Counted from the first letter of the stretch, positions 23,197-34,722 are shown. The stretch is DNA of 64,000 nt from Allolobophora icterica (GCA_963556255.1 OY744604.1:20068982-20132981); one strand, 5' to 3'. Numbers and translations: made by a program. Notes: a model not told the origin generated them from the letters alone.

Positions 23197-23353
23197 GTAT
23201 AAGTTGGTCATCGTTTGTTTGCCATTTATAGTCTACTTTGAATTTCTTAAATAATTAAACCATTTTGACATTTCTAACCTAGAATTGTGTTAAGACTACT
23301 TCATAAAATGCGTTATTTAGTTTGAATTTTAGTTATACTAGATGTTTCAATCC

Positions 23354-24460
23354 TAGGGTTACCATATTTCCGCAGAGGAAAAAGAGGAAAAAAAATCAAA
23401 ATCGTATCGGCGTATACGGTGTACGCTAACTGGCTATGATTTATTTTATACTGTCTAAATTGGAACTGCAGAAAAGTAATGTAGCCTAAATGGCTTAAGA
23501 CTTTTAGTCAATGAGCACGCACACAACACAAAACAGACTTACAGTACTTAGGTGGTTTTTCTTGAGACAAGAAGCAATACTTCAAAACTGGAAACATCCG
23601 AATCAACCGCAAAAAACCAGGAAATAGAGACAGCCATCGAGTTTTCCTGTGATAAAGTAGCTTACGATACTCAACTGCAACAAATTCGCAGTAGGGACTA
23701 CTCCTTCAGGTGTTCAATTCTAACCGTGTAAATTGAGAAATAGTTGTAAATTTTCAATGTAATTGACTCAATGTCAAGATCAAGTGTGTCAACGCCATGG
23801 TGCAGAGCGTAATTCAAAACATGAGCTGGGCAACCAATACCCAACAAAGCTCCACTGCTTTGCCTTTTCATCTTCTTTAAATTAGCAAACACATTATTGC
23901 CATCAGCTCTATGTTGAACACCTCCGAAAATTAGTATTGCAATTGTCTCTGGCAAAGGCTAGCCTATACACTTCTGAAATAAGTGATGCCTGTCCAAGCT
24001 CTCCTTTATGCATCTCGAAATGGTGTCTGCAGTTTCATCTGGAGTGCTGTGCACGTCAATGTGTTTGGACCGTAAACCACCATTCTTCCAATCAAAGTAT
24101 TGAATTAGAATAGATAGGAAATAACTTCACAGACCCACGATTGCTACCGTCTGTAGCAGCACCACAGTAACGTACTGTACATGACTTATTGCTTCTACAA
24201 CCATCTGAACGCAATGCGGTACTGGATTCAATGGCTTAGAGCTAACAAATACAAGTTGGCGCGTTTCTGGTTATGTCGCTGTTCTAGGCTGCAAGTAAGT
24301 CAGTTAGAAAGTATGGGTTCACCGTCCAGGGTTCTATGTAAGAAATTGTAGAGTGGAAAACCCGGACAAATGCCCGACTTCTGGAAAACCGCCCGGACGC
24401 CCGGAGAGGGGCCTAAAAAGAGGACATGTTCGGGGAAACCCGGACGTATGGTAACCCTAA
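23354..24460 (-). mobile_element. hAT-like element carrying a transposase fragment
   Basis: Ends are TAGGGTTACCATA on the left and TATGGTAACCCTAA on the right. The flanks TTCAATCC and ATCAATCC are an 8-bp duplication with one mismatch. The right end also carries several GGACA/CCCGGAC subterminal motifs (24360-24445). Located in the last intron of gene 1. Confidence 0.75.
23690..24240 (-). pseudogene. hAT-type transposase fragment
   Basis: Minus-strand frames give GAATDGSNRGSVKLFPIL near 24145-24200, the FGGVQHRADGNNVFANL block near 23860-23915 and CPAHVLNYALHHGVDTLD near 23775-23830. The first resembles the TDGS catalytic Asp region of KIAA1586/ZNF862-type hAT transposases, and the last the CxxH...LN motif. 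A stop lies between the first and second blocks, and both the N- and C-terminal parts are missing. Confidence 0.65.
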
Positions 24461-25555
24461 ATCAATCCGAATATTTGGTCAGTGGAGCAAAATTAATAAT
24501 GGCTTTGCCTTTACAGATCTACAAATGATTGATTCGATGGCCTACCAAATCAAAATTATAAATTACAGGCGACGGAAGCAGAGATTTGTGTTTTTATATG
24601 GAGTTTTCCGTCTTCTTTCACCTCGTCCGTAAATTTTGAAAATTGTTGTATAACCATAGTTATTCCGCACTTCTGGAATTTAGTGACGACTAAAATTAAA
24701 ACAAAAAAATCATTCCTACGAACTCACCAAAACTGCACTTCTTTAAATATTGCGCAGGTGTTTTCATTCGAAGCTGAAAACAATCCCTTCCCACAAAATC
24801 TATCCGGATCCCTCCAGTCCATTTACCTCTTTCGACGACCAAATTTAATACACCATCTGTTTGCCTGTCTGATATTTGGATCTTGACTTAGAACCGAACC
24901 TCTGCTTACCTGACCATCGATTTTGCTTGGACTGAGCGCATGTAAATAAGCTGGTTCCTGCGACTCAGATTTCCTGGGCGTTGTAGATTTCTTGAGATTA
25001 CGATTACTATTTTTAGACTGATACAACTACGACTAATGGGCGCGGTTTTTATAATTGCATCTACACATGTTCATTGTTACAGTAGGCCCTAAACTGCAAA
25101 ATAAAATGTAAAGGTTGCAAATTTATTTAGCGACCGTATGGCCTAAGCCCTGCTCGTTTTCAATTAATTTAGCGGCATAGGTCCTTCACCAACGCTCTCG
25201 TTTGAATGGATGCCACACTAGGGTGGTGCTTAAAATAGGAAAAACATAAATCGCTTCCTTTTTTGTGATCCTACCATCCAGAACCATTCCAACTGGTCTA
25301 AAATTATTACAGAAAAAATTTGAACTTGATATATTAATATTTAGAGGTAGCTCAATGACCGCAAAGTTTATAAAAAAATCGATTTTTGACAAATGAAAAC
25401 ATACAAGAGCTGTTTCGGTAAACCAGACTTGTTTCACTTTTTTGACAATTAGGCCCTACAGACAAATTAAATAGTCATGTAGACTCTACATTAAAAAAAC
25501 TTGATGAGTTACAATCCAAAAATCCAATGAAAAAATTTTAAACGTCACAAAATTA
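24461..25555. other. Intron of gene 1; repeat fragment
   Basis: No coding motif. 24870-25020 is an inverse copy of the LINE tail sequence at 14030-14200 (shared CATCGATTTTGCTTGGACTG-like block). The remainder shows nothing recognisable. Confidence 0.4.
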
Positions 25556-25563
25556 GAAATGTT

Positions 25564-26462
25564 CAGTCTTGTTGTCAAGACCTTAAACCTCAAGACCAAG
25601 ACCAAGACCAAGACCAAGACCTTGAACCTCAAGACCAAGACCAAGACCAAGACCTTGCACCTCAAGACCAAGACCAAGACCAAGACCTTGAACCTCAAGA
25701 CCAAGACCTTGAACCTCAAGACCAAGACCAAGACCCAAAAAATCACAGTCGTATCCAGACTTCTATTCCTTACTAAAAAAAATTGTCCAGTCGGACTACT
25801 CGTTAATTTAATGAAAACATGAGTTTTTTCAATTTTTTCAAGCAAAACAACTCTAATTGGAGACTGCAGAGAATTCCGAATTCGTATGTACAAAAGTCCT
25901 TCATGCGAAATGTTATTCCAAATGCCTGTTGACTTTTATAAAAACCTATTTGCTAAGAATTTCTGACCAAGACGTGACCTGTGGGGCCTCATAAAAATTC
26001 TGCCATGTGAAAAAACACGGTCTACAAGTGCTGAAACCGCTAGCACACAAGGCAGCTTTTCAAGAACCGGATGTAAATGTACAAATTAATCATGGGTCTG
26101 TTTTGAAATCATTCCATGTTAAATAACCGGAAGTTAAAATAATTCTCCAAAACAACAGTGAAGCCTCATTCACACCGTGTAAATACTAAAGGAATAACTG
26201 TATGAGTAATTATTGGATAAATTTTTAAACTTCTTGCCGTTTGTTAAAATTAATGACTGTTCATATTGACAAAAATCTTGGTCTTGGTCTTGCAAAACCA
26301 AGACCAAGACCTTGAACCTCAAGACCAAGACCAAGACCAAGACCTTGAACCTCAAGACCAAGACCAAGACCTTGAACCTCAAGACCAAGACCAAGACTTT
26401 TAAAAACGAACTCGAGTGCACTCGAGACCAAGACGACCTTGGTCTCGAGGACAACAAGACTG
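25564..26462. mobile_element. hAT-like MITE with CAAGAC arrays
   Basis: Starts CAGTCTTGTTGTC and ends GACAACAAGACTG, flanked by perfect 8-bp duplications GAAATGTT (25556-25563, 26463-26470). Both subterminal regions hold arrays of CAAGAC with interspersed CTTGAACCTC. Removing it returns the host transposase frame to its stop codon. Confidence 0.85.
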
Positions 26463-26641
26463 GAAATGTTCAATGCAACTTTCCCAGTTTATTTTGGTAG
26501 AGGCAGAGAGTGTATCTTTCTTGGTGTCTGGATAAGCATGACGGTGCTGTTGAACAACTTGCAGCAAATACTGAAGCTGTAATTCACCATGAGTCATTAG
26601 GCCACTGAATTCCTGGATGAGTGTCATGCTGCGTTCTGCAT

Positions 26642-27852
26642 AGTCCCCGGTGCCGCCGCCGCCGCCGCCGCTAAGCTCTCAAGTCGAAACCAGTCGCTAA
26701 GCTATCGACTGCTAGCGACTTCGTTCACTTACTATTTTGCTTGTTGTTTTAATTGCGGTTTCAAATTTTCGATTTGACGAAGGTATCAGCAGCAGGACGT
26801 GAACAACAAATACAATGCAATATTCATTTGCCGCAACTTGGTACATTATAAGTGAGAGTTTGCTCTATTGGTAAGAGTTCTTACAGAGAATACGGGGTAT
26901 ATAGTTGTTGTCGTTTTTGGTAGAGTGAATTTATACATTATATTAATGATTACAAAGAGGGGAAATAAGCAGGGTGAGAATTGTCGGGATTGGGGTTCAA
27001 CCCCTAGTCTTTATTTGGATCCCAAAAGTTGTTTTCAGTGCACACTCAGAGGGTCATTTCCAACCTCCTCAGTTTTGCTGGTGTAATTTAGCATCATTTG
27101 ATTATGAATCTCTGACAAAGTGAAGAAATTTCCATGGTGTATCATGTATGCATTTTTGAATTTTCTCAACAAGGGAACTGATTTTGATTCGAGTTTTACT
27201 TGCAAAACTGCTAGCGTTGCTGCGTTGAATTCTGCTGCTTTCAAATATCGCTGACATCAGTTTTCAAAATGCGAATAAAATATTCAACTCTAAGTGGATC
27301 CAAGTCTAACCCCCAGTCTTTTTTCTACAACTCTCACACTGGGAATAAGTGCCGGGGTACATGATTCAGAAATGATTCTCGTTCTCTGCTACTTCCTGAA
27401 AGAGGTACGCGTTAGCAGTTTCGGCCAACTGGTTGACCGTAAGATCGGGTACTGCTATAAATCCTCCTCGCTTCATTCGATTTATCAAGCGCTCAATTTC
27501 ACGAATTCACATTAACATCAAATTTCACAGTCATCGGTCTGTCCTCTGTCAGCATGCCCACATCCCATATTGGACCCATATATAGCCCGTGTGGTTACAT
27601 CTAATGCCCACGGAAATGATGGCACGGCCAGTACAGTATGCGGTAAAATGCATTATATTGTTAGGTTATCAGGTATGTCCAATATACATACCTGATTACC
27701 TGATAAGTCGATAGTAAGTCGCTAAGTCAGTCGATACGTCTAAGCGACTTAGTCAGTCGATAAGCATGCGACTCAGTCGACTGAGTCGCTAAGTCAGTCG
27801 CTAACTCATCAAGTCAGTCGCTAACTCCTTAGCGACTGACTCCGGGGACTAG
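26642..27852. mobile_element. hAT-like MITE with GTCGCTAA arrays
   Basis: Ends are AGTCCCCGG and CCGGGGACTAG; flanks are perfect TTCTGCAT duplications (26634-26641, 27853-27860). Subterminal copies of AGTCGCTAA/AAGTCAGTCG crowd both ends (26690-26730 and 27700-27840). There is no convincing ORF. Excision joins the host transposase frame exactly at a His-Ala-Glu-Arg-Ser stretch. Confidence 0.85.
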
Positions 27853-28056
27853 TTCTGCATGGTCGTTAACAACTTTAATTATTACATGTACTGACTCTGC
27901 AGCCTTCTGGTAGTCCTCTCTATCTTTCCACAGGTCAGGGTCTACAGTGAGAAATGTATCTGGAATTTCCATTAATTCAAACAGTCCGTGACTTCGCAGA
28001 TATAAAGTCCTCAATATTTTTTCAATGAATGGGTCCAGGTCAACACTGATTCTTTT

Positions 28057-29273
28057 GGTTCTAGGACAATCGCTCATAGGACGATCGCTCATAGGACGGT
28101 CACTCATAGGACTATCGCTCATAGGGACGATCGCTCATAGGGACGATCGCTCATAGGACGATCGCTCATAGGACGGTCGCTCATAGGACGATCGCTCAAA
28201 GGACGATCGCTCATAGGACTAGCGCTCATAGGGACTATCGCTCATAGGGACGATCGCACATAGGACGATCGCTCATAGGACGACCGCTCATAGGACTATC
28301 GCTCATAGGGACGATCGCTCATAGGGACTATCGCTCATAGGGACGATCGCTCATAGGGACTATCGCTCATAGGACTATCGCTCATATGACCATAGAAAGT
28401 ACAGTTATCGATAATACACTGAGACCATAGTTTATGGATCCATTAAATGCGATCGATAAGAAAGAAAGAGCACTTAAATGCAAATTATACATAACACTCT
28501 AGAAGATTGTTCAATACGCTAAGAAAGAAACCCACTACGCTTAGAGAGCGAACCACTTAAATACGTAAGAATGTCAGTGTTATCGTAACTTTCCACTCCT
28601 TAAGATGTTACTTCATTATTTCTAATATATATGCGCATCAAAGTAGGACGCGACTAATAAACTTCCAGTTAGCTAGCAATTATTAAATAAACTTCCTATC
28701 AGCTAGCAATTAGCTTCCAATTAGCCAGCAATTATTAACTACACTTCCAATTGGCTACCAATTATAAAACTTATCATATATTCCAAATGACTTCACAAAT
28801 ATTTCTGAAATGTCCCTACTTTGATGTGCCTATACTTCAAAACTTTCTACTAGTTAATAGGAAGTCAATTGCTCGCGTCCCTACTTTTATGCTTATATGT
28901 ATGTATGGTCCGTATGAGCGATAGTCCTATGAGCGATAGTCCCTATAAGCGATCGTCAATATGAGCGATAGTCCCTATGAGCGATAGTCCCTATGAGCGA
29001 TCGTCCCTATGAGCGACCGTCCTATGAGCGATCGTCCTATGAGCGATCGTCCTATGAGCGATCGTCCTATGAGTGATCGTCCCTATGAGCGATCGTCCTT
29101 ATGAGCGATCGTCCTATGAGCGATCGTCCTATGGGCGATCGTCCTATGAGCGATAGTCCTATGAGCGATAGTCCTATGAGCGATCGTCCCTATGAGCGAT
29201 CGTCCTTATGAGCGATCGTCCTATGAGCGATCGTCCTATGAGCGATCGTCCTATGAGCGAAAGTCCGTACACC
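28057..29273. mobile_element. Foldback hAT-like MITE with 15-16-bp arrays
   Basis: Flanked by perfect ATTCTTTT duplications (28049-28056, 29274-29281). Termini GGTTCTAGGACAATCGCTCA and its degenerate inverse enclose two long arrays of the unit GGACGATCGCTCATA. About 20 units point one way at 28060-28390 and over 20 point the other way at 28915-29270, with an A/T-rich loop of about 520 bp between them. The single strand could fold into a long hairpin. No ORF. Confidence 0.85.
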
Positions 29274-29691
29274 ATTCTTTTAGTGTGACCATGTTCAGTG
29301 TCATCATCATTTTGCATCGCTGTAATCATTAGCCACTTTGTAGCAGAACTTACATGGTTGTCGAAAAAAGCTAAAGCAACCAATTCTGGCGACAAATACC
29401 ATAAGTGTTTTGAAAAGTTGAGAGATGCTGCCTTGGATATTGTCGTGTTGATTGCCTAGTATTCAAGAAGTGATTTCAGAAGATGAAGGTCATTGTAAGG
29501 AGCACTGGCTGCCAATGGAGCTGAAATCCAGGCTTTCGAGTACACACGTGCAGCAAAGACACAAACATCCTGTAGTCCCTTCTCTTCTTTTTGTGTTAAG
29601 TGGAACTGGCCCCTAAACATCCACACCTTCAAACAGTAAATTACCTTTGAGAGCCAGCATACATGATGCATGGCTCAAGGTGCCATAAATC

Positions 29692-30538
29692 GGTGACCCG
29701 TCAAAGGTGCCCCGGACAAAAGCGCATCGACAAATGCGCCCCGACAAATGCGCCCCGACAAATGCGCCACAAAATCACCGACAAATGCGCCCCGACATTT
29801 GCGACACATCATTGGTTAGATGGAACCTCATTAATTTTTCGTAGTGCTTGCATGTTGCATTAACGACTCTATTAATTTGATGAACACGCGACGAAGACAG
29901 TTGAGAAGCATATGTAACTGCAATTTCAAATTTAATTTCAGATAGTTGTTACTATTGGATTTCAGACATTTATTACAATTTAATTAGAATTGTGTAAGGA
30001 ATTACAGATATTTGGTACAATTGAATTAGATTCGGTTAATTACTTAAAGATTTATGTTTAAACTATGGTTTCATCGATCTTCCAGCTTCTACTTTGAACA
30101 ATATTTTCATCGATCTTCCGGCTTCTAACTTGAGCTATGTTTTCATCGAGAATCCAGCTTCTAGTTTCATTTATATATTCAACGATAATCCAAACAACCA
30201 GTTGGCTGAGTGATGAAAACATAGCTCCAACTAGAAGCTGGAAGATCAATGAAAATATTGTTCAAACTAGAAGCTGGAAGATCGATGAAAATATTGTTCA
30301 AACTAGAAGCTGGAAGATCGATGAAAATATTGTTCAAACTAGAAGCTGGAAGATCGATGAAAATATTGTTCAAACTAGAAGCTGGATTAAACATAGCTCA
30401 AACTAGATTTCGTCCACGGGGGCGCATTTGTCGGGGCGTATTTGTCGGGCGCATTTGTCGGGGCGCATCTGACGGGGCGCATTTGTCGGGGCGCTTTTGT
30501 CGGGGCGCTTTTGTCCGGGGCGCTTTGACGGTGTACCC
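29692..30538. mobile_element. Foldback hAT-like MITE with two nested arrays
   Basis: Flanked by perfect CATAAATC duplications (29684-29691, 30539-30546). Terminal arms carry the unit GACAAATGCGCCCC at 29705-29800 and its inverse at 30415-30530. Inside them lie 36-bp tandem units containing ACTAGAAGCTGGAAGATCGA at 30225-30400, with inverse copies at 30070-30180. The result is a hairpin within a hairpin. The repeated peptide seen in one frame is a by-product of the array. Confidence 0.85.
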
Positions 30539-32025
30539 CATAAATCGGACCCCTCTCTGTGGGATGGAACCAAGAAAGATAATAACAAGTTCAGTGAATT
30601 CTCTGTAGTCATCTCTTGGCTGACCTTTTTCCAGATAGCTGTTTGTAAACTCAACAACTCCATCTTTGATGTCTTGCAGTGATCTTGATACTGTGTTATT
30701 TGTCAATCCTGTTTCATATTTCTGTTGATCAATGAACTGCCAATGACCTTGAAATCGCTTAAAGAGTGGAACTTTCGGTGATGATGTGGATCTCAGACAG
30801 ACTTGAAACACTGCACCAATGATCAGCTCCATTGCATGATGCCTGCATGCTAGTTATAGCAGCTCCTTACCTAGCTTCTGTTCTAGGAGGACGCAGGCGC
30901 CAGCAATCCGGCCAGTGTTGGAGCTTGTTGTATCAAAGACATTGCTCGAACTCTATCAGCTATGCCCCATTCCTCCAGGGCCATGTAGACAGTTGCAGCT
31001 TGATCTTCATCTGTTCCCCTTGCTAGCTTTGCCACAGTAAGAAGGCTGTAAACTCCATTGCCAGAAACAATTACTGGAAGTCTATCAACTTTTTCTTTAC
31101 TTGTAAGATCAGCAATGAGTTTACCATCCCAGTGGACTACCAGTGGTACATTACATGTAGTTTGGAACTTGTCTTTGATTCTTTCTCTGCGAATTGTATC
31201 ACGATTGAGGGCGATATCGTCAATTCCGTGACCGAGGTTTTTCACAGTTTCTGCAATAACAAAGGTTGCTTTACGATAGGATAACTTCGTCCTGTCCAAG
31301 GCAGCTGCTAGCTCTGGTGTGACAATACTTGTTCTGCCTCTCTTTCTCTTACTTGATGTCTCAGACAAGCTGCCTCCAACGGCTCCCTCACTAGTTACTC
31401 TGTCTCCCTTGCAGCTTGCATCTTCTTCTTCAGTATCTGTGCTGCTACTTGAGGATGTTAGTTCTGCTATTTCTTTACCACTTCTCTTCAAGTCTTCCAT
31501 TCTACGTTTTCTGGCAAGCATCTGTTCCTGTCTTTCTGCTGATCGTTTCTCCTTTGCAGTTAATTTTGCATCCACGCCTACCATTGACCCTCTACGTCCT
31601 TTCTCACGCTGAGCTAACAAGAACTCACGATCCTCTGGAATTGTTATCATTTCGAGTGCTCTAAGATGAGAAATGTCAAAAAGGTCATCTAGTTTACAAA
31701 CAAATTCAGCCTCATTTGCTTGCTGTGTTACAGATTGTCGCCCCTTGTTTTTCTTCAGCCAACGCCATTCTTCAAATGTTCGTTCTAGTTTGGTTATGCA
31801 ATTTCTTGGATCCATCATTGGGATCCTTGCTATTTGATAAAGTATTGCCAGCTTTTGGACTGTAACAGCTGATGACTGTCTGATAGTTTGTTTTAGTTGA
31901 AGATGGTGATGTAAAAACAAACCAAGAGCCTGACGTAAGGATGGCAACTTGTTGCCGGTTAATTCAGTTAATGTTGAACCAAGGAGGTACACTTCAGTTT
32001 TAGATCTAGTTGCTGCTGCTGCCAT

Positions 32026-32664
32026 ATTTAATATTTAATCACTATGCCAAAATGAACAAAAATGTATTATGTGATGTGTTTGAGCAGTTTCTGGTTTATA
32101 TAGTCTATGCATCTGATGATATCAGCAGTCTCTCAGCAACGTGCCTGAACTTGTCCAATGTCCATACAAGCCAATAGGTGCTGATGTAAGCAGTATGAGT
32201 CAGCCTCTGTCAGAAACAGGGAAAGAAATTTGCAGAAAGACTTGATGGTGTCAGCAAAATAATGATCACGAGTCATGACAGAAATTAATTTTGTGGGAAT
32301 GTCATGTAATTAATGTGTGATTATTTTACTGGTTTATTTATTTAGATGACCAACTACAGTTTTACAAACTGTTGTACTCAAATGGAAACATTGTGGTTCA
32401 AGCTTGTGATTGCCATATGCTGATCCTTACTATTTGGAACCTGTAAAAGTTCAGTGACATTGAGCTACCAGTAAATATTCACCAATGGAGTAGATATTTG
32501 GCCTGAATTTTTTCTTTATATATGTGAACACAAATAGAGGGTAGGAGGTTCACACTTACAAAATGTGAAAATAAGCTCCAACCTAATGCCACACGTTAGG
32601 CTTTGAGTTCCCTTTTACAGACCGTACTAACTCGAGATTTAAACTTCTGTAATAGGTCATCATC
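32026..32664. other. Intron of gene 1; no feature recognised
   Basis: Upstream flank of the antisense transposase relic. No TIR partner for 25.5 kb, exon or motif was found. Confidence 0.4.
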
Positions 32665-32855
32665 CAGAGGCGGCGCTACACCAAGGAGAGCCAGGGCAAA
32701 TGCCCTGGTAAAAAGCCTTTGCCCTGGTCGTTGTCCTGCCAGAATTTTTGCTCTGTCCAAGATTTGTTTGGGGCATACATCGCCCTCTGGACTGGTTACT
32801 TGTATGACTGCCCTGGCTTTGCCCTGGTTACAAAATTTGTCTGGCGCCGTCACTG
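32665..32855. mobile_element. Small MITE, CAG(A/T)G(G/A)CGGCGC ends
   Basis: Left end CAGAGGCGGCGCTA and right end TGGCGCCGTCACTG are imperfect inverses. The interior contains repeated GCCCTGG motifs. At 191 bp with no ORF; the target duplication is unclear. Confidence 0.5.
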
Positions 32856-33328
32856 TCACCATCGTTATGCGAACCGATAGAGGCGCCTTAATGTATGGTC
32901 TAAGACTCAATGCTCTAAACACGAAGATCAGATAGTTCGCCTGGTCATATATATTGTTGTTGACCTGTAGTTTAGGAAACTTTGCCAAATTTTATTAACT
33001 TATTCACGCTAATATTATTTTAGAACTGACTTTATCGTCGAATGATAGCAAAGGTTTTGGAACACAATGATGTTTCATGCATAAAGCTAGGTGACCTTTA
33101 ACTTGCAATTAAAATCGCCCTCTGTATGGCTGCTTATCTGCCTTGTTATGACTTTGTGTCTTACTTGCCAGTCTCTGCTGACGTCTCAGTCTGTCTCTTA
33201 CTCTGTGTTTGATTCAACTTCAAGTAAGCTTAATTCTTTATTCAGAGTGGTGCGAGTACATGGCAATCTGGCAAAGATACTTTACTCTAAGAATTTTAAA
33301 GAATGTCAATATATATATATGTATATAT

Positions 33329-33765
33329 TAGGGCTGTACCGAATATTCGCTTCGTATTCGCTTCCGGGCCGAATAGTGGGCGAAATAGCTATTCGGTATT
33401 CGGCCGAATAGTAGCGGTCGGACCGAATACGAATAGTAGTCACGTGACATCTGTTTCTGCATAATAGGGCAGCTATAGCGAGTGGAGTGAACGTTAAGTA
33501 AGTGACAATTTCTAAGTTTAGTTAAATTAGTTACATTCCTAGTTTACATAGACTGGCAGAAATATGGAAAATTACATGTAATTAACTGTTTACTTTTAGT
33601 TTATGCATTAAATTTACTGAACTGAAACTTTTGCTTACATTTGAAATTTTGAAAGTTGTCTGTAGACCTATTTGTACACCATTCGTATTCGTATTCGGCC
33701 GAATAGTTGGTCCAATTATTCGTATTCGGCCGAATAATGATAATCACCTATTCGGTACAGCTCTA
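33329..33765 (+). mobile_element. hAT-like MITE family A, copy 2
   Basis: Starts TAGGGCTGTACCGAATATTC and ends CGGTACAGCTCTA; 437 bp, the same length as copy 1. Flanks GTATATAT and GTGTATAT form an 8-bp duplication with one mismatch. It ends about 95 bases before the NHL exon. Confidence 0.85.

Positions 33766-33766
<1 letters not shown>

Positions 33767-33824
<58 letters not shown>
33767..33824. repeat. (TA)n microsatellite
   Basis: About 57 bases of TA directly between the MITE and the acceptor of the NHL exon. Confidence 0.95.
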
Positions 33825-33826
<2 letters not shown>

Positions 33827-33859
33827 GGTGAATTAAATATAGTTTGCTTCTACCACCAG

Positions 33860-34722
33860 ATGAATTTCCAGCGAAGTACAAATCGGATCCAGTCTTAGTA
33901 CGGACGATCAGGACAAAAGTAGCAGATAAGCCGAAGTCGATCCGTGGATTCGCTATCTTAGACAAAGAATTGTTTGTTGCGATTGATTGGAGCTCAAAAG
34001 TTGAAGTTTACGATTCGATGGATTTCAGTTTCAGTCGTAGATGGAATCTGAGCGAATTAATTTGTCCAGAAGACATAGGATCCTGCAACATAAATAAATG
34101 TCTCTACATCATGGATAACAAAGACGTTGGTCAGTCGAAGGAAATCTTGAGAGTCCATCCAAGTGGACAATTAATAAAGAAATGGTCAACAGGATACGAG
34201 TATGGAAGCGGTCTGTCTGTTACAGGTGAAACGAATATCATTGTTGCTGTTGAATGGAAAAATAAGTTATCCGAATACTCATCAGATGGACAATTGATCC
34301 GTGAAATAATTCTATCCCCAGAGGCAGGTTTGTGTCAACCAATGCATGCAATAAAACTTACCAATGGGTATTTCATGGTCAGTCATGGCTACCTGGAAAA
34401 TCTGTTCACAGTAAGTGTAGTGGATGCAGATGGAAAATTTAAGAAGTCATTCTGTGTAACATGTAGATCAATCATCGGAGAAATTAACTATCCAGTTTAT
34501 TTATCTGTCGATGGAAATGGATTTGTGATGGTCATTGATCGAGGGAACAGTCGGGTTTTGATATTGGATTCGGATTTGGAATTTAAGAGAGAAATTCTCT
34601 CAAAAGAAAAACACCGATTACGCCGTCCAGAGAGGATTCTTCTAGATGAGTCAAATGGTCGACTGTTTGTGGCTGATAACGAATGGAACGAAGGACACCT
34701 TCTGATTTTTCAGTTAAAGTAG
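33860..34722 (+). CDS. Gene 1 terminal exon: NHL-type beta-propeller
   Basis: Opens behind acceptor GCTTCTACCACCAG in phase 1 and runs 287 codons (including the stop) to TAG at 34720-34722. The protein is a six-bladed propeller of NHL type: recurrent beta strands around VHPSGQLIKKW (about 99-109), SSDGQLIREI (about 140-149), VVDADGKFKKSF (about 186-197) and VDGNGFVMVIDRGNSRVL (about 216-233). Closing motifs are DSDLEFKREI and LDESNGRLFVADN. The 'G-x-x-[VI]-x-D-x-x-N-x-R' pattern is the NHL hallmark. NHL propellers of TRIM-like proteins bind RNA or protein. No RING or B-box is present in this gene. The frame is intact, and transposons start only 38 bases after the stop. Confidence 0.85.

Larger units (their letters stand above)
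25556..32025 (-). pseudogene. Decayed hAT-like transposase gene split by four insertions
   Basis: A minus-strand protein of about 745 residues can be followed from the ATG at 32025 down to a stop at about 25555. Its pieces lie at 30547-32025, 29282-29683, 27861-28056, 26471-26633 and the last codons at 25556-25563. The N-terminal third is helical; residues of about 150-230 are basic then Ser/Glu-rich. A core follows with VVHWDGKLIADL, the VFDTTSSNTGRIAGA block and CRHHAMELIIGAVF, which resembles the catalytic region of RNase H-fold hAT-like transposases. Damage: a one-base deletion near 30940, TAA at 30854-30856 and TAG at 29456-29458. The four gaps are exactly four other elements (listed separately). 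It lies antisense within the last intron of gene 1. Whether the original was a transposon or a domesticated gene is unresolved; its own termini were not found. Confidence 0.7.
16326..34722 (+). other. Gene 1: CARD-CARD-TRADD-N-coiled coil-NHL gene model
   Basis: Coding exons 16340-16613, 17354-17638, 18130-18507, 22987-23196 and 33860-34722 join in frame to 669 residues plus stop; a doubtful 105-nt exon at 20310-20414 would add 35. Each internal junction splits a codon after its first base (phase 1). Domain order is CARD (about 1-91), CARD (about 92-187), TRADD-N-like (about 188-313), coiled coil (about 314-383), NHL propeller (to the end). By family knowledge CARD and TRADD-N mediate death-fold signalling assembly and NHL propellers bind protein or RNA ligands, so a cytosolic sensor or adaptor is inferred. 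The last intron is 10.7 kb and packed with transposons, so the link to the NHL exon is less secure than the first three junctions. Confidence 0.7.

Noticed and set aside
25559..25822. Lys-Thr repeat protein
   Set aside because: Produced by CAAGAC arrays at the ends of a MITE.
28057..29273. CRISPR-like array of short repeats
   Set aside because: The units are contiguous, without unique spacers, occur in two opposed arrays and are bounded by an 8-bp target duplication, in a eukaryotic genome.
30137..30406. Repeat protein with units TRSWKIDENIVQ
   Set aside because: It arises from 36-bp tandem units of a foldback element; inverse copies also give open frames, and no splice sites or start were found.
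33844..33859. Treating the NHL frame as a separate gene with its own start
   Set aside because: No ATG lies at the beginning of the domain, whereas a clean acceptor in phase 1 does; an exon is more likely than an independent gene.
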